Assembly: GCF_000163055.2 (NCBI RefSeq)
Contig: NC_022111.1
Coordinates: 744,001-808,000 of the forward strand
Source of the DNA: Prevotella sp. oral taxon 299 str. F0039
GTDB taxonomy: Bacteria; Bacteroidota; Bacteroidia; Bacteroidales; Bacteroidaceae
Direction of reading: 5' to 3'
Length of the DNA stretch: 64,000 nucleotides
Shown here in pieces: positions 27,730 through 37,381 of this stretch (position 1 is the stretch's first letter; each line of letters begins with the position of its first letter). Made by a program: the position numbers and the translations under genes. Below the pieces are notes generated by a model. It was not told the origin of the DNA and made no database searches. It worked only from the letters and a program-made list of their open reading frames with translations.

Positions 27730-27951
27730 TTACTTTGAACGTTGAATTAGCTCTTTTGAGACATATTCTGATTCGCTTCCTTTGGGGGCTTGCTGTTTTA
27801 TATGATTGGGAAAAAAGAATACTTTTAAGATTGCAAACATTATAAATAGTTTTATTGCAATGATTAACCATAATGTTTTGCCAAGCTTCATGTTCTTAAA
27901 TCCGTCATAATATAAATAAAATATCTTTTCAAACAAATTATTATTACTCAT
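27730..27951 (-). CDS. DUF4492 small membrane protein, likely cytochrome bd accessory
   Basis: A 73-residue protein with one membrane segment (about 27-46: LWLIIAIKLFIMFAILKVFF) preceded by FYLYYDGFKNMKLGKT, which matches the DUF4492 pattern. Members of this family are usually found directly upstream of cydA in Bacteroidetes and Epsilonproteobacteria. That placement suggests a small-subunit role like CydX, which I infer from position and size. It is first in the operon. Confidence 0.85.
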   Translation of the reverse strand: MSNNNLFEKIFYLYYDGFKNMKLGKTLWLIIAIKLFIMFAILKVFFFPNHIKQQAPKGSESEYVSKELIQRSK

Positions 27952-27977
27952 TTAAACGATTTCTTTTTATTATCGCA

Positions 27978-27985
27978 CAAATATA
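27978..27985 (-). promoter_or_regulatory. Putative -7 box of the cyd operon
   Basis: TATATTTG on the minus strand (27985 to 27978) lies 27 bases upstream of the DUF4492 start. There is no TTTG at -33; that position is occupied by a palindrome (27989-28014), which would fit a regulated promoter. Confidence 0.45.
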
Positions 27986-27988
27986 AAT

Positions 27989-28014
27989 ATTTATCCTCAA
28001 AGATGAGGATAAAT
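27989..28014. promoter_or_regulatory. Perfect 11-bp-arm palindrome across the cyd promoter
   Basis: ATTTATCCTCA (27989-27999) and TGAGGATAAAT (28004-28014) are exact complements with AAGA between. It lies immediately upstream of the putative -7 box and covers the expected -33 position. This is the geometry of an operator. It could instead be a weak terminator for the upstream maf gene, but no T-run follows. It matches neither the FNR (TTGAT-N4-ATCAA) nor the Rex consensus. Confidence 0.5.
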
Positions 28015-28155
28015 GGTGTATTTTTTTATAAAATATGTGAGAAAAGTACTGGAAATTTAATTATTGAGGCGCAAAAAGACCATACTTTTATATAAAATCC
28101 TTTTAAATGGAGGTTTTATCTTTAATTAAAATAGATGAGAGGCACTCTTACATAT

Positions 28156-28737
28156 TTAGTTATTTAACTCTAATTCCTTTATTTTCTCGTAAACACGATG
28201 AATGGGAAGTCCCATTACATTGAAGTAGCTACCTTTTATACTTGTAATTCCGATGTAACCAATCCACTCTTGGATGCCATACGAACCTGCTTTGTCAAAG
28301 GGTTTGAATTGCGATACATAATAGTTTATCTCCTCATCTGATAGCTTTTTGAAACAAACTTCAGTGATGTCGGTAAATGAAATGTCTTTTTCTAAGGTCT
28401 TTAAGCACACGCCTGTAGCTACAGTATGGTTTTTATTACTTAGAAGACGTAACATCTTAAATGCCTCTTTCTCGTCCTTTGGTTTGCCTAAAATAGTGTT
28501 ATCGACTATTACAAGCGTATCGGCTGTAATTAAAATCTCATTGTCTGCCACCTTATAATTACTAGCTTTTTTCTTAGAAAGATATTCTGGAACATCTAAA
28601 GCAGATAGGGTAGAGGGATAAGACTCATCGATATCGCTTTTTATCCTGATTGTAATTGACTTGTTTAATCCCGACAATAACTCTTTACGTCGAGGCGAAT
28701 TACTGGCCAACACCAGTTGATATTCTTTTTTATTCAT
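28156..28737 (-). CDS. Maf-like nucleoside triphosphate pyrophosphatase
   Basis: It hydrolyses dTTP/UTP or modified nucleotides to monophosphate and PPi as a house-cleaning enzyme. It has 193 residues. The Maf signature LASNSPRRKELL is at about residues 10-21, followed by the conserved ITADTLV, GKPKDEKEAF and AGSYGIQEWIG segments. It is the last gene of the nitroreductase operon, 32 bases after the KdsC-like gene. Confidence 0.92.
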   Translation of the reverse strand: MNKKEYQLVLASNSPRRKELLSGLNKSITIRIKSDIDESYPSTLSALDVPEYLSKKKASNYKVADNEILITADTLVIVDNTILGKPKDEKEAFKMLRLLSNKNHTVATGVCLKTLEKDISFTDITEVCFKKLSDEEINYYVSQFKPFDKAGSYGIQEWIGYIGITSIKGSYFNVMGLPIHRVYEKIKELELNN

Positions 28738-28769
28738 TTCTGTTTATAATATAATAAGGTGACAGCTCA

Positions 28770-29288
28770 CTACCAACCGAATGCAACATCACTTGCCATC
28801 CACTTTCCTTGAGCCTTTAAAACCTGCTCTATAATATCTCTTCCGCAGCCATTTCCGCCTGTAAAGTCGCTGATATAGCAACTAATTTCCTTTATTTCTG
28901 GTGCCGCATCTTTAGGACAACATGCACAACCGCACACCCTCATTACTTCATAATCGGGTATGTCGTCGCCCACATAAATAATCTCTTCGTCTTTTAATTG
29001 ATATTTTTCTTTAAGCGAATTGTATATCTTTATTTTTACACTTGCGCCAAGATGAACCTCTTTTACACCGAGATTTTCATATCTAACCTTCACCGCATTG
29101 GTCTTTCCACCAGTTATAATGCCCATAATAAGTCCTTGTTTTTGAGCTAATTGAATGGCATATCCATCTTTAATGTTAGCACTTCTTAGCGGTTCTCCAC
29201 TACTTGTGAGGGTTATTGTTTGTGTAGATAGAACACCATCTACATCAAAGAATATTGCACGTATTTTGCTTAAGTCGTAATTAATCAT
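28770..29288 (-). CDS. kdsC: KdsC-type HAD phosphatase (3-deoxy-D-manno-octulosonate 8-phosphate phosphatase)
   Basis: It is expected to remove phosphate from KDO-8-P for lipopolysaccharide core synthesis. It has 172 residues, typical for KdsC. HAD motif I is FFDVDGVL with Asp15 and Asp17; the region [14 protein letters not shown] is motif II, and motif III/IV is [12 protein letters not shown]. It overlaps the end of the preceding gene by 8 bases. The last residues are rather short compared with general HAD enzymes, as in KdsC tetramers that lack a cap. Confidence 0.88.
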   Translation of the reverse strand: MINYDLSKIRAIFFDVDGVLSTQTITLTSSGEPLRSANIKDGYAIQLAQKQGLIMGIITGGKTNAVKVRYENLGVKEVHLGASVKIKIYNSLKEKYQLKDEEIIYVGDDIPDYEVMRVCGCACCPKDAAPEIKEISCYISDFTGGNGCGRDIIEQVLKAQGKWMASDVAFGW

Positions 29289-30069
29289 TGTCGTTATGTT
29301 GTTCTAGCTTGTTTATTATTTGAGCAGACATCTCTTTGTAGAGAGATTGTAATGCCTTGTTGCTTTCTAATAGCTGAATATGGCTTTCTATTATCTTTGT
29401 GTCTTTGCGTGCTGCAGGACCTGTTTGCGCCTCAATGGCAGACATTTTGTGTACCTTTTTAGCCGTTTCGTCAATCAAAGGTAAAATTACTTCGAATGGG
29501 ATAGAACGATTTTCTAATAATTCTTGAGCCACACTATAGCAATAATTGCTAAAATTACATGCAAAGATAGCAGCAATATGAAGGTATTTTCGATCGGTAT
29601 CATTGAGGTGATACACCTTCTTTGAAATACTTGTTGCTATGCTTTTAATTGTATTAAGAGAGTCTTCGTCATTTGCATCAATAAATATAGGTATATCACT
29701 GAATGATAATAGTTTATCAATGCTAAACGTTTGCATGGGATATAGCACTCCAAATCTATTGGCATAGGGTGCAAAGCTACTCATTAATAGACTACCCGAT
29801 GTGTGTAAAAAGATAGCGTCTTTGCGCTCGTTACATATTTTGGGAAGTGCATCAAGAAACGCATCGTCTTTTAATGCGATGATGTATAAGTCGGAATCTT
29901 TATTGATTTGTTTGAATGAAGTGGTTTTGGCGCAGTTTAAGAGTTCGGCAAGACGATTAGCAGAACGTGCAGTTCTACTAAAAACCTCTTTGATATGAAA
30001 TCCTTTTTCTTTCAGTTCTACACCTAAATTGGTTGCCAGTTTTCCAGCTCCAATAATTGTTATATCCAT
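29281..30069 (-). CDS. Rossmann-fold DUF2520 oxidoreductase-like protein
   Basis: The chosen start (30069) begins directly with the dinucleotide-binding motif [16 protein letters not shown]; the longer frame upstream runs into the nitroreductase gene and is unlikely. The 262-residue protein has an NADP-binding N-terminal half and a helical DUF2520 C-terminal half ([20 protein letters not shown]). It resembles F420-dependent NADP reductase or ketopantoate-type dehydrogenases in layout, but the substrate is unknown. It overlaps kdsC by 8 bases. Confidence 0.85.
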   Translation of the reverse strand: MDITIIGAGKLATNLGVELKEKGFHIKEVFSRTARSANRLAELLNCAKTTSFKQINKDSDLYIIALKDDAFLDALPKICNERKDAIFLHTSGSLLMSSFAPYANRFGVLYPMQTFSIDKLLSFSDIPIFIDANDEDSLNTIKSIATSISKKVYHLNDTDRKYLHIAAIFACNFSNYCYSVAQELLENRSIPFEVILPLIDETAKKVHKMSAIEAQTGPAARKDTKIIESHIQLLESNKALQSLYKEMSAQIINKLEQHNDND

Positions 30070-30091
30070 TGTTTTAATTGTTGTTGTTTTA

Positions 30092-30619
30092 TTACCACTT
30101 ACCAATATGCACCTTTTCCCACTTAATTTTGTCGGCATTGTGGGGTGTATTGGGTTTGTTGGGGTAGCCAAACGCAATGAGGGCAAGCACCTGTTGATTG
30201 GCAGGAATATCGAGAATGCCTCGCACAATCTCTTCGCACGAGGTGTTGTCAGAAAGATATCGATCTCTGATTTGAATCCAACACGATCCCAGCGATAATT
30301 CTTCTGCCTGATATTGCATGCTCACTCCAACAATCGAAGCATCTTCAATCCAGCAGTCATTCACACTTTTATCACCGCACAAAACTACTACAAGAGGGGC
30401 GTTGGCAATGAAACTGATGTAGTGTTCTTTTGCTTCAGCTAGCTTTTCTATATCAGCCTTGTTGTCAACTGCAATGATGTCCCAGCCTTGTCTGCCCTTT
30501 GAAGAAGGCGCAAAGAATGCACTTTGAAAAAGTGTTTCAATGTGTTCGGGAGCTATTTCGGTTGTTTTAAAATCTCGACAGCTACGTCTATTAATTGAAA
30601 GTTGCTTAAAAGAACTCAT
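30092..30619 (-). CDS. Nitroreductase family FMN-dependent oxidoreductase
   Basis: A 175-residue flavoprotein of the nitroreductase superfamily, which reduces nitro compounds or quinones with NAD(P)H. Visible are the FMN-phosphate motif INRRSCRDFKTTEI (about 9-22), APSSKGRQGW (37-46), LGSCWIQIRDR and the final GYPNKPNT. It is short, like the small anaerobe forms. It is first in an operon with DUF2520, kdsC and maf, driven by the promoter at 30666-30697. The physiological substrate is unknown. Confidence 0.9.
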   Translation of the reverse strand: MSSFKQLSINRRSCRDFKTTEIAPEHIETLFQSAFFAPSSKGRQGWDIIAVDNKADIEKLAEAKEHYISFIANAPLVVVLCGDKSVNDCWIEDASIVGVSMQYQAEELSLGSCWIQIRDRYLSDNTSCEEIVRGILDIPANQQVLALIAFGYPNKPNTPHNADKIKWEKVHIGKW

Positions 30620-30665
30620 TGTTTTTCCTTTCTTTTTAGGTTAAACATTTAGAAAATGCGTTCCA

Positions 30666-30697
30666 CAAAGGTAGATTTTTCTTATTGAACTCACAAC
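30666..30697 (-). promoter_or_regulatory. Bacteroidetes-type promoter of the nitroreductase operon
   Basis: TACCTTTG on the minus strand (30673 to 30666) with GTTG (30697 to 30694) 20 bases upstream. The leader to the start at 30619 is about 40 bases. Confidence 0.65.
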
Positions 30698-30730
30698 ATA
30701 TTGTTCTATAAATATAAAATATTGCCTTGC

Positions 30731-30818
30731 AAAAGCATTACTATTGGTGGGTAAAAGCATTGCTTTTATTAGCTAAAATCATTACTTTTATCAGCTAAAA
30801 ACATTGCTTTTGTAGTAT
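30731..30818 (+). repeat. Four tandem 22-bp repeat units, locus 2
   Basis: Units start at 30731, 30753, 30775 and 30797, each 22 bases. They begin AAAAGCATTACTATT, AAAAGCATTGCTTTT, AAAATCATTACTTTT and AAAAACATTGCTTTT. The core is nearly palindromic (AAAAGCA-T-TGCTTTT). They sit between the uvrA terminator and the nitroreductase promoter, 34 bases upstream of its -33 element. Confidence 0.75.
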
Positions 30819-30891
30819 GCTATATTTAACTTGGTTATGATATATTTATAACCTAAAATTATATTATAAAAGAAAGGAAGTATAATATAAA

Positions 30892-30947
30892 ATGAGCAAT
30901 ATAAGAACTTACTTTTATTATTAAGTCGTGTTTCTTATATTGCTCAT
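30892..30947 (-). terminator. Intrinsic terminator of uvrA
   Basis: A perfect 16-bp outer stem, ATGAGCAATATAAGAA with its complement, plus an inner ACTTA/TAAGT stem. On the minus strand it is followed by TTTATATT, 41 bases past the uvrA stop. The intergenic region 30620-30988 otherwise holds only the nitroreductase promoter and the 22-bp repeats. Confidence 0.85.
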
Positions 30948-30988
30948 GCTTAATGCTTATTTTATTATCTATTATCTTTGAGTTATTT

Positions 30989-33817
30989 CTAAGAAAGTAG
31001 ATCTTTTAAGTATTTTCCAGTAACACTTTCTTTTGATTTTACAAGGTTTTCGGGAGTTCCTTGGAATACTAGTTTACCTCCTTTGTCACCTCCTTCAGGT
31101 CCTAAATCGATAATATAGTCTGCACATTTTGCAACTTCTAGGTTGTGTTCAATTACAAGAATACTGTGACCACGTGCAATTAATGCGTCAAAAGCAGCTA
31201 AAAGTTTTTTAATATCATTGATATGAAGTCCTGTTGTGGGTTCATCAAAGATGAACATCGTAGGTTCTTGTTTCTCAAGTCCAATGAAATAAGCCAATTT
31301 AACACGCTGACTTTCACCTCCAGACAATGTCGATGAGCTTTGACCTAGCTTGATATATCCTAGTCCAACATCTTCTAAAGGCTTTAATTTGTTAACAACT
31401 GATTTTTGTTTGTGTTGTGTAAAGAATTCAATAGCTTCAGAAACTGTTAGGTTTAGAATATCATTAATATTCTTTCCATCTACCATTACCGATAGAATAT
31501 CTTGTTTAAAGCGTTGTCCATGACATGCATCACACTCTAAAACAAGGTCTGCCATAAACTGCATTTCAACAGTAATAACACCTGCTCCCTTACATTCTTC
31601 ACATCTTCCACCATCTGCATTGAATGAGAAATATTGTGGAGAGAATCCCATTTGTTTAGCCAATGGTTGTTCTGCAAAGAGCTGTCGAATGGCATCATAA
31701 GCCTTAACGTAAGTTGTAGGGTTAGATCTTGAACTCTTACCGATAGGATTTTGGTCTACAAACTCAACATGTTTAATGCTTTCCCAATCTCCTTTTAGTT
31801 CGTTATATTCTCCTGGTAGATCTGCAGTTTCATCTAAATGACGCTTTAAAGCAGGGTATAATGTGCCTTTAATTAACGACGATTTACCCGAACCACTCAC
31901 TCCTGTTACAACAGTAAAGGCATTTAAAGGAATTTCAATGTCAATTCCTTTAAGGTTATTCATTCGTGCTCCTGTAAGTAGAATTGATTGATTCCATGCT
32001 CTTCTTGCTGCAGGAGTAGAAATCTTTTCTATATCTTTTAGATACTTAAGGGTATGAGAATGAGGATATTTTTTTATTAGTTCATCGGTATTTCCATCAA
32101 GAATAACCTTTAAATCATCATTAAATACAATCTCACCACCTAGTCTTCCTGCGTTAGGACCAACGTCAATAAGATGGTCGGCAGCGTTAATCATATCAGA
32201 ATCGTGTTCAACAACAATCACAGTGTTGCCTAATGACTGTAGTTCTTTTAGCACTTTAATGAGTCGTTCGGTATCTCTTGTGTGCAAACCGATACTTGGT
32301 TCGTCTAGAATATATAGCGAACCAACAAGTGAACTGCCAAGAGATGTGGTGAGATTGATACGTTGACTTTCTCCACCACTTAGTGAATTAGATGCTCTAT
32401 TGAGCGTTAAATAACCTAATCCCACATCTCTTAAGAATGAAAGTCTATTCTTTATTTCTATAAGAAGACGTTTTCCGATGGTTTGTTCTTGTTCTGTTAG
32501 CTCTAAATGGTTGAACCATTCGATGAGATTTGCAATGGGCATCTGCACTAAGTCTGTGATACTCATTCCGTTAATCTTTACCCAATTTGCCTCTTTCTTT
32601 AAGCGAGTGCCATGGCATTCAGGACAGGTTGTTTTGCCAGAGAATCGACTTATCATGAAACGACTTTGCATTTTATATACGCTTTCCTTAAGAACTAGGA
32701 ATAAAGCGTTGATACATATACGTTCTTTTAGTGGTAAGTGTTGCTCTGAAGGCAATCCATTCCAAAGCTGGTCTTTTTGTTCTTGTGATAGAGCATAATA
32801 AGGTTCGAATATAGGAAAGTTATCTGTTGGAGCCCTTCTAATAAACTCATCTTTCCAAATTCCAACCTTTTCTCCTCTCCAAGGTTGCACACATCCATCG
32901 TAAACGCTTAAAGATGTCTTGGGAATAACCAACTTTTCATCGATACCTATAATATTTCCAAAACCTTCACAGTTAGGACATGCGCCCAAAGGTGAATTGA
33001 ATGAGAACATATTATTATTGGGTTCTTCGAATGTTATACCATCTTCTTCAAACACAGTAGAGAATTGGTAGATGATATTAGATGGTAACATCATAACCAA
33101 ACAAGTTCCGTTCCCTTCATATAATGCTGTTTCTATTGAATCTGTTGCCCGAGAAACAAACTCCTGGTCGTCGCTTTTTGAGAGTCTATCAATTAAAAGT
33201 GCAATCTTATCAGTAGGGATATTGCTTAGCAAGCTAGTGTCTTCTAGAACGTCATCGATGCGATAAAACTCGTTATTACACCACATCCTATTATATCCTT
33301 CTTGCTGTAATAGCCCCAATTGACTTGTTAATTCTTTTCCTTTATCATGTTGAAAAGGAGCCATAATGGTAAACTTTGTACCATTAGAAAACGATGAGAT
33401 CTGATTTAAAATATCATCAATTGTATGCTTCTTTACTTCTTTTCCACTTACAGGAGAGAAGGTTTTACCTATTCGGGCATATAGAAGTCGAAGGTATTCA
33501 TATATTTCTGTTGATGTACCTACAGTACTTCTTGAGTTTCTTGAATTAACTTTTTGCTCAATAGCAATAGCTGGTGGGAGTCCTTTTATATAGTCAATAT
33601 CAGGCTTACTCATTCTTCCTAAGAACTGTCTTGCATAAGATGACAATGATTCTACATATCTTCTTTGTCCTTCTGCATATAAAGTATCAAAGGCAAGTGA
33701 TGACTTTCCTGACCCAGAAACACCCGATATAACGATAAATTTGTTTCTGGGTATATTGAGACTCACGTTCTTTAGATTATTAACACGAGCTCCTTTTAAT
33801 TCAATATAGTTTTCCAT
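30989..33817 (-). CDS. uvrA: Excinuclease ABC subunit A
   Basis: UvrA is the damage-recognition ATPase of nucleotide excision repair. It has 942 residues, the normal length. It has two ABC modules: Walker [10 protein letters not shown] at 32-40 and a second GVSGSGKSS near 640, two LSGGESQR signatures, and zinc-finger pairs CPECHGTR and CEECKGAG...CDACHGQRF. It starts one base after the rho stop, so rho and uvrA form one transcript. Confidence 0.98.
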   Translation of the reverse strand: MENYIELKGARVNNLKNVSLNIPRNKFIVISGVSGSGKSSLAFDTLYAEGQRRYVESLSSYARQFLGRMSKPDIDYIKGLPPAIAIEQKVNSRNSRSTVGTSTEIYEYLRLLYARIGKTFSPVSGKEVKKHTIDDILNQISSFSNGTKFTIMAPFQHDKGKELTSQLGLLQQEGYNRMWCNNEFYRIDDVLEDTSLLSNIPTDKIALLIDRLSKSDDQEFVSRATDSIETALYEGNGTCLVMMLPSNIIYQFSTVFEEDGITFEEPNNNMFSFNSPLGACPNCEGFGNIIGIDEKLVIPKTSLSVYDGCVQPWRGEKVGIWKDEFIRRAPTDNFPIFEPYYALSQEQKDQLWNGLPSEQHLPLKERICINALFLVLKESVYKMQSRFMISRFSGKTTCPECHGTRLKKEANWVKINGMSITDLVQMPIANLIEWFNHLELTEQEQTIGKRLLIEIKNRLSFLRDVGLGYLTLNRASNSLSGGESQRINLTTSLGSSLVGSLYILDEPSIGLHTRDTERLIKVLKELQSLGNTVIVVEHDSDMINAADHLIDVGPNAGRLGGEIVFNDDLKVILDGNTDELIKKYPHSHTLKYLKDIEKISTPAARRAWNQSILLTGARMNNLKGIDIEIPLNAFTVVTGVSGSGKSSLIKGTLYPALKRHLDETADLPGEYNELKGDWESIKHVEFVDQNPIGKSSRSNPTTYVKAYDAIRQLFAEQPLAKQMGFSPQYFSFNADGGRCEECKGAGVITVEMQFMADLVLECDACHGQRFKQDILSVMVDGKNINDILNLTVSEAIEFFTQHKQKSVVNKLKPLEDVGLGYIKLGQSSSTLSGGESQRVKLAYFIGLEKQEPTMFIFDEPTTGLHINDIKKLLAAFDALIARGHSILVIEHNLEVAKCADYIIDLGPEGGDKGGKLVFQGTPENLVKSKESVTGKYLKDLLS

Positions 33818-33818
33818 C

Positions 33819-35822
33819 TTATGAATTCATTGACAATAAGAATTCTTCGTTATCGTGAGTTGTGCTCATTCTATCATGTATTGAATTCATAGCTTCAATA
33901 GGATTCATATCAGAAATGTACTTACGAAGAATCCACATTCTATCAAGTGTTGTTCTATCTTGTAGTAAATCATCACGTCTAGTGCTTGATGCAACAAGGT
34001 TAACAGCAGGGAATATACGTTTATTTGATAGGGATCTGTCAAGTTGAAGTTCCATATTTCCAGTACCTTTAAACTCTTCAAAGATCACTTCATCCATCTT
34101 ACTTCCTGTATCAATCAATGCTGTTGCGATTATAGTTAATGAGCCTCCTCCTTCGATATTACGTGCCGCACCGAAGAAACGCTTAGGCTTTTGAAGTGCA
34201 TTTGCATCGACACCACCAGTTAAAACCTTTCCTGAAGCAGGAGAAACAGTATTGTATGCTCTTGCTAAACGAGTGATAGAATCTAGGAATATCACAACAT
34301 CGTGACCACATTCAACCATTCTTTTTGCCTTTTCCAATACGATACCAGCTATCTTTACGTGTCTTTCTGCAGGCTCGTCGAATGTAGATGCAATTACTTC
34401 TGCATTGACTGTACGAGCCATATCAGTAACTTCTTCTGGACGTTCATCAATTAATAGCATCATTAAGTATGCTTCTGGGTGATTTGCTGCAATGGCATTA
34501 GCTATATCTTTCATTAATATTGTCTTACCAGTCTTTGGTTGTGCAACTATAAGAGCACGCTGTCCTTTTCCTATTGGAGAGAAAAGATCAACGATTCTAG
34601 TACTTAAATTGGTTGTACTTCTATCGTTACAAAGATTGAATTTCTCATCTGGAAAGAGTGGAGTGAGGTGCTCAAATGATATTCTATCACGCACTTCGGA
34701 TGGATTTCTGCCATTAATTTTATCAATACTTGTTAGCGGAAAGTACTTTTCTCCATCGTGTGGGGGACGCACATGACAATAAACGACATCACCTGTTTTT
34801 AATCCATAGCGTTTAATGAATGATGTAGCAACATATATATCATCAGGGGATGAAAGGTAGTTATAATCGCTAGAGCGTAAGAATCCATATCCATCAGGCA
34901 TTATTTCTAAAACTCCAGAAGAGGTAATTATATCTGAGAAATCATAACTTTGTTGTGGTTCCTCAATAAAGTTCGTAGTAGGTGAAATAGAACTAGTTGC
35001 AAGTGGAGTAGTAGGGTTATCAAAAATATCGAAAGTAGGCATTGCACCTTGATCTTCGATAGGTATATCTAGTACCGTAATAAAGTCAGTTCCGTCTCCA
35101 GGATCACCTTCCCAAAGCCCTTCTGAAAAATCCTCTTGGGGTATTTCTTGTGTTTCGTTGTGAGAGTTTATCTTCTCTTTAAGTTGTTGAATAAGTGTAT
35201 CTTCTTGATTGAGTTCTTTAGAATTACTTGATAAGTTGTTTGTCGAGAATGCTGCTTCAGGTACAAAGTTTTCTTCAGAAGTTATAGGTTCTTTTTGATT
35301 TGTAGTAGAGAGAGAAATCTCAGTTGTAGATTCTTTTACCTCAGGTTCTAGTTCTTGATTTTCTTGTTCCTTTAATTTTTCTTCTTCTTGTTTTTCTATT
35401 TGTTCAATAAGTTCAAGTTCTTTCTTTGTTTTACGGCCTCTATGCTTAGGAATCTTTGCAAGCTGTTCTTCAGTTGTTATCTCTTTATTGTTAATAGAGG
35501 TGGTTATTGCTTCGTCTTCTACGTTCTTTTCTTTAAATAAAGAAGGTTGTTCTACTGCTTTTTTGTTTTTCTTTACATCGAAGTTCTCGCCTTCTTTTCC
35601 GTTGACAGAATAAACTCGATCGGTTTCTTTCTTAGCTATTCTTGTTCTTTTTCTTGTAGTTCCCAAAGGGTTTTTATTGCCTTCAACAACTGCTTGACGG
35701 TCTAGAATAGCGTAAATAATTTCTTCATGGTTGAAACCTGATTTGATTTCGGCACCTATCTCTTTAGCAATATCCTCAAGCTGGGATATACTTTTGGATG
35801 TTAATACGTCTTTGCTATACAT
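33819..35822 (-). CDS. rho: Transcription termination factor Rho with a long disordered N-terminal insert
   Basis: Rho is the hexameric RNA helicase that ends transcription. It has 667 residues against about 420 in E. coli. The order is: Rho_N-like helical domain (about 10-45), a low-complexity acidic/Gln/Ser/Thr-rich insert (about 48-300), the cold-shock-like RNA-binding domain (about 302-370: [15 protein letters not shown]), then the RecA-type motor with Walker A AQPKTGKT and Walker B VVIFLDS. The extra length lies almost wholly in the insert, as in other Bacteroidales. It is co-transcribed with uvrA. Confidence 0.97.
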   Translation of the reverse strand: MYSKDVLTSKSISQLEDIAKEIGAEIKSGFNHEEIIYAILDRQAVVEGNKNPLGTTRKRTRIAKKETDRVYSVNGKEGENFDVKKNKKAVEQPSLFKEKNVEDEAITTSINNKEITTEEQLAKIPKHRGRKTKKELELIEQIEKQEEEKLKEQENQELEPEVKESTTEISLSTTNQKEPITSEENFVPEAAFSTNNLSSNSKELNQEDTLIQQLKEKINSHNETQEIPQEDFSEGLWEGDPGDGTDFITVLDIPIEDQGAMPTFDIFDNPTTPLATSSISPTTNFIEEPQQSYDFSDIITSSGVLEIMPDGYGFLRSSDYNYLSSPDDIYVATSFIKRYGLKTGDVVYCHVRPPHDGEKYFPLTSIDKINGRNPSEVRDRISFEHLTPLFPDEKFNLCNDRSTTNLSTRIVDLFSPIGKGQRALIVAQPKTGKTILMKDIANAIAANHPEAYLMMLLIDERPEEVTDMARTVNAEVIASTFDEPAERHVKIAGIVLEKAKRMVECGHDVVIFLDSITRLARAYNTVSPASGKVLTGGVDANALQKPKRFFGAARNIEGGGSLTIIATALIDTGSKMDEVIFEEFKGTGNMELQLDRSLSNKRIFPAVNLVASSTRRDDLLQDRTTLDRMWILRKYISDMNPIEAMNSIHDRMSTTHDNEEFLLSMNS

Positions 35823-35895
35823 CTGTATATATAAAAATGTGGTTGAAAAAAGAAATGTTTCTCGGACAGAAACATATATATTAAATATGTGGATG

Positions 35896-35923
35896 CAAAG
35901 GTATAAAAATCATAGGAAACAAA
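35896..35923 (-). promoter_or_regulatory. Possible promoter of rho-uvrA
   Basis: TACCTTTG on the minus strand (35903 to 35896) is a good -7 box. TTTG (35923 to 35920) is only 16 bases upstream, shorter than usual, so the -33 assignment is uncertain. The leader is about 70 bases. Confidence 0.45.
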
Positions 35924-36053
35924 AATATATACTAGTCTATAAATTTATCTATTTAGTATTTTTTAAGGAAGTATATTATAACTCATATTTTTCTTGTCAG
36001 GAGGATACTTAAAGCTAATAGAATTCATAGAGAATCTAGATTTATTTATAGCA

Positions 36054-36091
36054 AAAATGGTAGAAGCTACTCAATCAGCTTCTACCATTTT
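36054..36091 (-). terminator. Intrinsic terminator of the TPR gene
   Basis: AAAATGGTAGAAGCT (36054-36068) pairs perfectly with AGCTTCTACCATTTT (36077-36091) around an 8-base loop, starting 25 bases past the TPR stop. A-runs and T-runs flank both sides. Confidence 0.8.
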
Positions 36092-36116
36092 GATAATTAT
36101 ATTTATTTTAAAGTAA

Positions 36117-37334
36117 TTATTTAACTAACGCTTCTAGATCTTTTGTGCGAGAATCACTTGCACCATACAATGAATAGTATGCTTGATACAAAGGATATTT
36201 CCAGTTTGCACGTTCGCAAGATGGATCTACATCACGAGCAACTTCAAGATACTTCACTGATTCTTCGTATAGTTTCTTTTGCTCAGCATTATTGCCATTG
36301 ATGTTAGCAGCCTTGCGGTTTAATGTAAAACCAAGATATGTTAGAACAAGAGAATCATCTTTCTTTGTTTCAAGAGCCTTCTTAAAGTCGTTGATTGCTG
36401 CATCATCATTACCTGCATTCATGCTTTCTTGACCTCTCATAGCTAGTGCCATGAAGTCTCCAGAGTTAGCTGAAAGACGTGTATCAATCATCTTTGCTTG
36501 TTCATTCTTCATGCCTAAGCTACCATACATTGCTGCAAGATTAGCAAAGATTTGCTCGTTATTTGAATCATCTGCATATAAAGTCTTTAGTTTTTCTACG
36601 TAAGCTAGAGAGTCTTGTTTTGTCTTTAAATCTTGTTGCATCAAGTAAAGTTTAAGTCCAAGAGCATCTTTTTTAGCTTCAGGATCCTTCATTGCGATGT
36701 CAACATACTTGTTAGCCGATAATAAATCCTTTTCTTGGAAAGCATAAACTGCAGCAACACGTGCAATTTCTCCTAAATATTGATCTGGATTTTTAGTTCT
36801 ATCTACTTCAACAAACAATGGAGCTTCTGCAGTTTCTACATACATCTTAAAATTTTTATATGCTTCTTTTGCATCATTCTTCTTCATCGCTTCTTGTCCT
36901 GCACTGATAATATAAGGACGTAATGGATATAATCGATCTTGGTTTGTCTTATGGTATTTAGGTTTAACCTTTCCCTTTTCGTTTGGCATTTGATCATATT
37001 TATCTACGATAAGAGCATTATCTAGTGCATTATAAAGAGCAATATAATAACCTAATGTATCATAAGGTTGAATGTTATCTTGTTTTAACTGCTCTGCAGT
37101 TGCATTGGCTGTTATAATTTGTTGTTCTTTATCAATCTTTGTCATTGATAGTTCTACAAGCTTATTATAAGCCTTTGCTTTTTGCTCGGCATTGAAAGTT
37201 GCTTCGTTAGATTTTACCAATTGTACGGCGGCATCATACGAATTTGATTTCAAGATGTTTTTTAATGCATCTTCTTGTGCAAAGACTGTAGTGGCAGAAG
37301 CTACCATTAAAGCCATAAACATTAATTTTTTCAT
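36117..37334 (-). CDS. Exported tetratricopeptide-repeat protein
   Basis: This 405-residue protein has a signal peptide (MKKLMFMALMVASATTVFA) and is mostly helical with TPR-like units in the second half (IFANLAAMYGSLGMKNEQAK, LALAMRGQESMNAGNDDAAINDF with the usual small-residue spacing, LTYLGFTLNRKAA). It is expected in the periplasm and probably mediates protein interaction. The function is unknown. It is 47 bases after gyrA in the same direction and ends at the hairpin at 36054-36091. Confidence 0.82.
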   Translation of the reverse strand: MKKLMFMALMVASATTVFAQEDALKNILKSNSYDAAVQLVKSNEATFNAEQKAKAYNKLVELSMTKIDKEQQIITANATAEQLKQDNIQPYDTLGYYIALYNALDNALIVDKYDQMPNEKGKVKPKYHKTNQDRLYPLRPYIISAGQEAMKKNDAKEAYKNFKMYVETAEAPLFVEVDRTKNPDQYLGEIARVAAVYAFQEKDLLSANKYVDIAMKDPEAKKDALGLKLYLMQQDLKTKQDSLAYVEKLKTLYADDSNNEQIFANLAAMYGSLGMKNEQAKMIDTRLSANSGDFMALAMRGQESMNAGNDDAAINDFKKALETKKDDSLVLTYLGFTLNRKAANINGNNAEQKKLYEESVKYLEVARDVDPSCERANWKYPLYQAYYSLYGASDSRTKDLEALVK

Positions 37335-37381
37335 AGTGATTCTATTTTTTAATTGTTTTGTATGTCATATTTATCTTCATT

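Noticed and set aside
30070..30228. 53-residue N-terminal extension of the DUF2520 protein
   Set aside because: It overlaps the nitroreductase coding region, and the Rossmann motif begins directly at the later ATG (30069).
30731..30818. Short CRISPR array
   Set aside because: The units are contiguous 22-base repeats without unique spacers, and no cas gene is near.
35731..36012. Plus-strand open frame of 93 residues starting within rho
   Set aside because: It starts inside the rho N-terminus and runs through the rho promoter region; composition is random AT-rich sequence.
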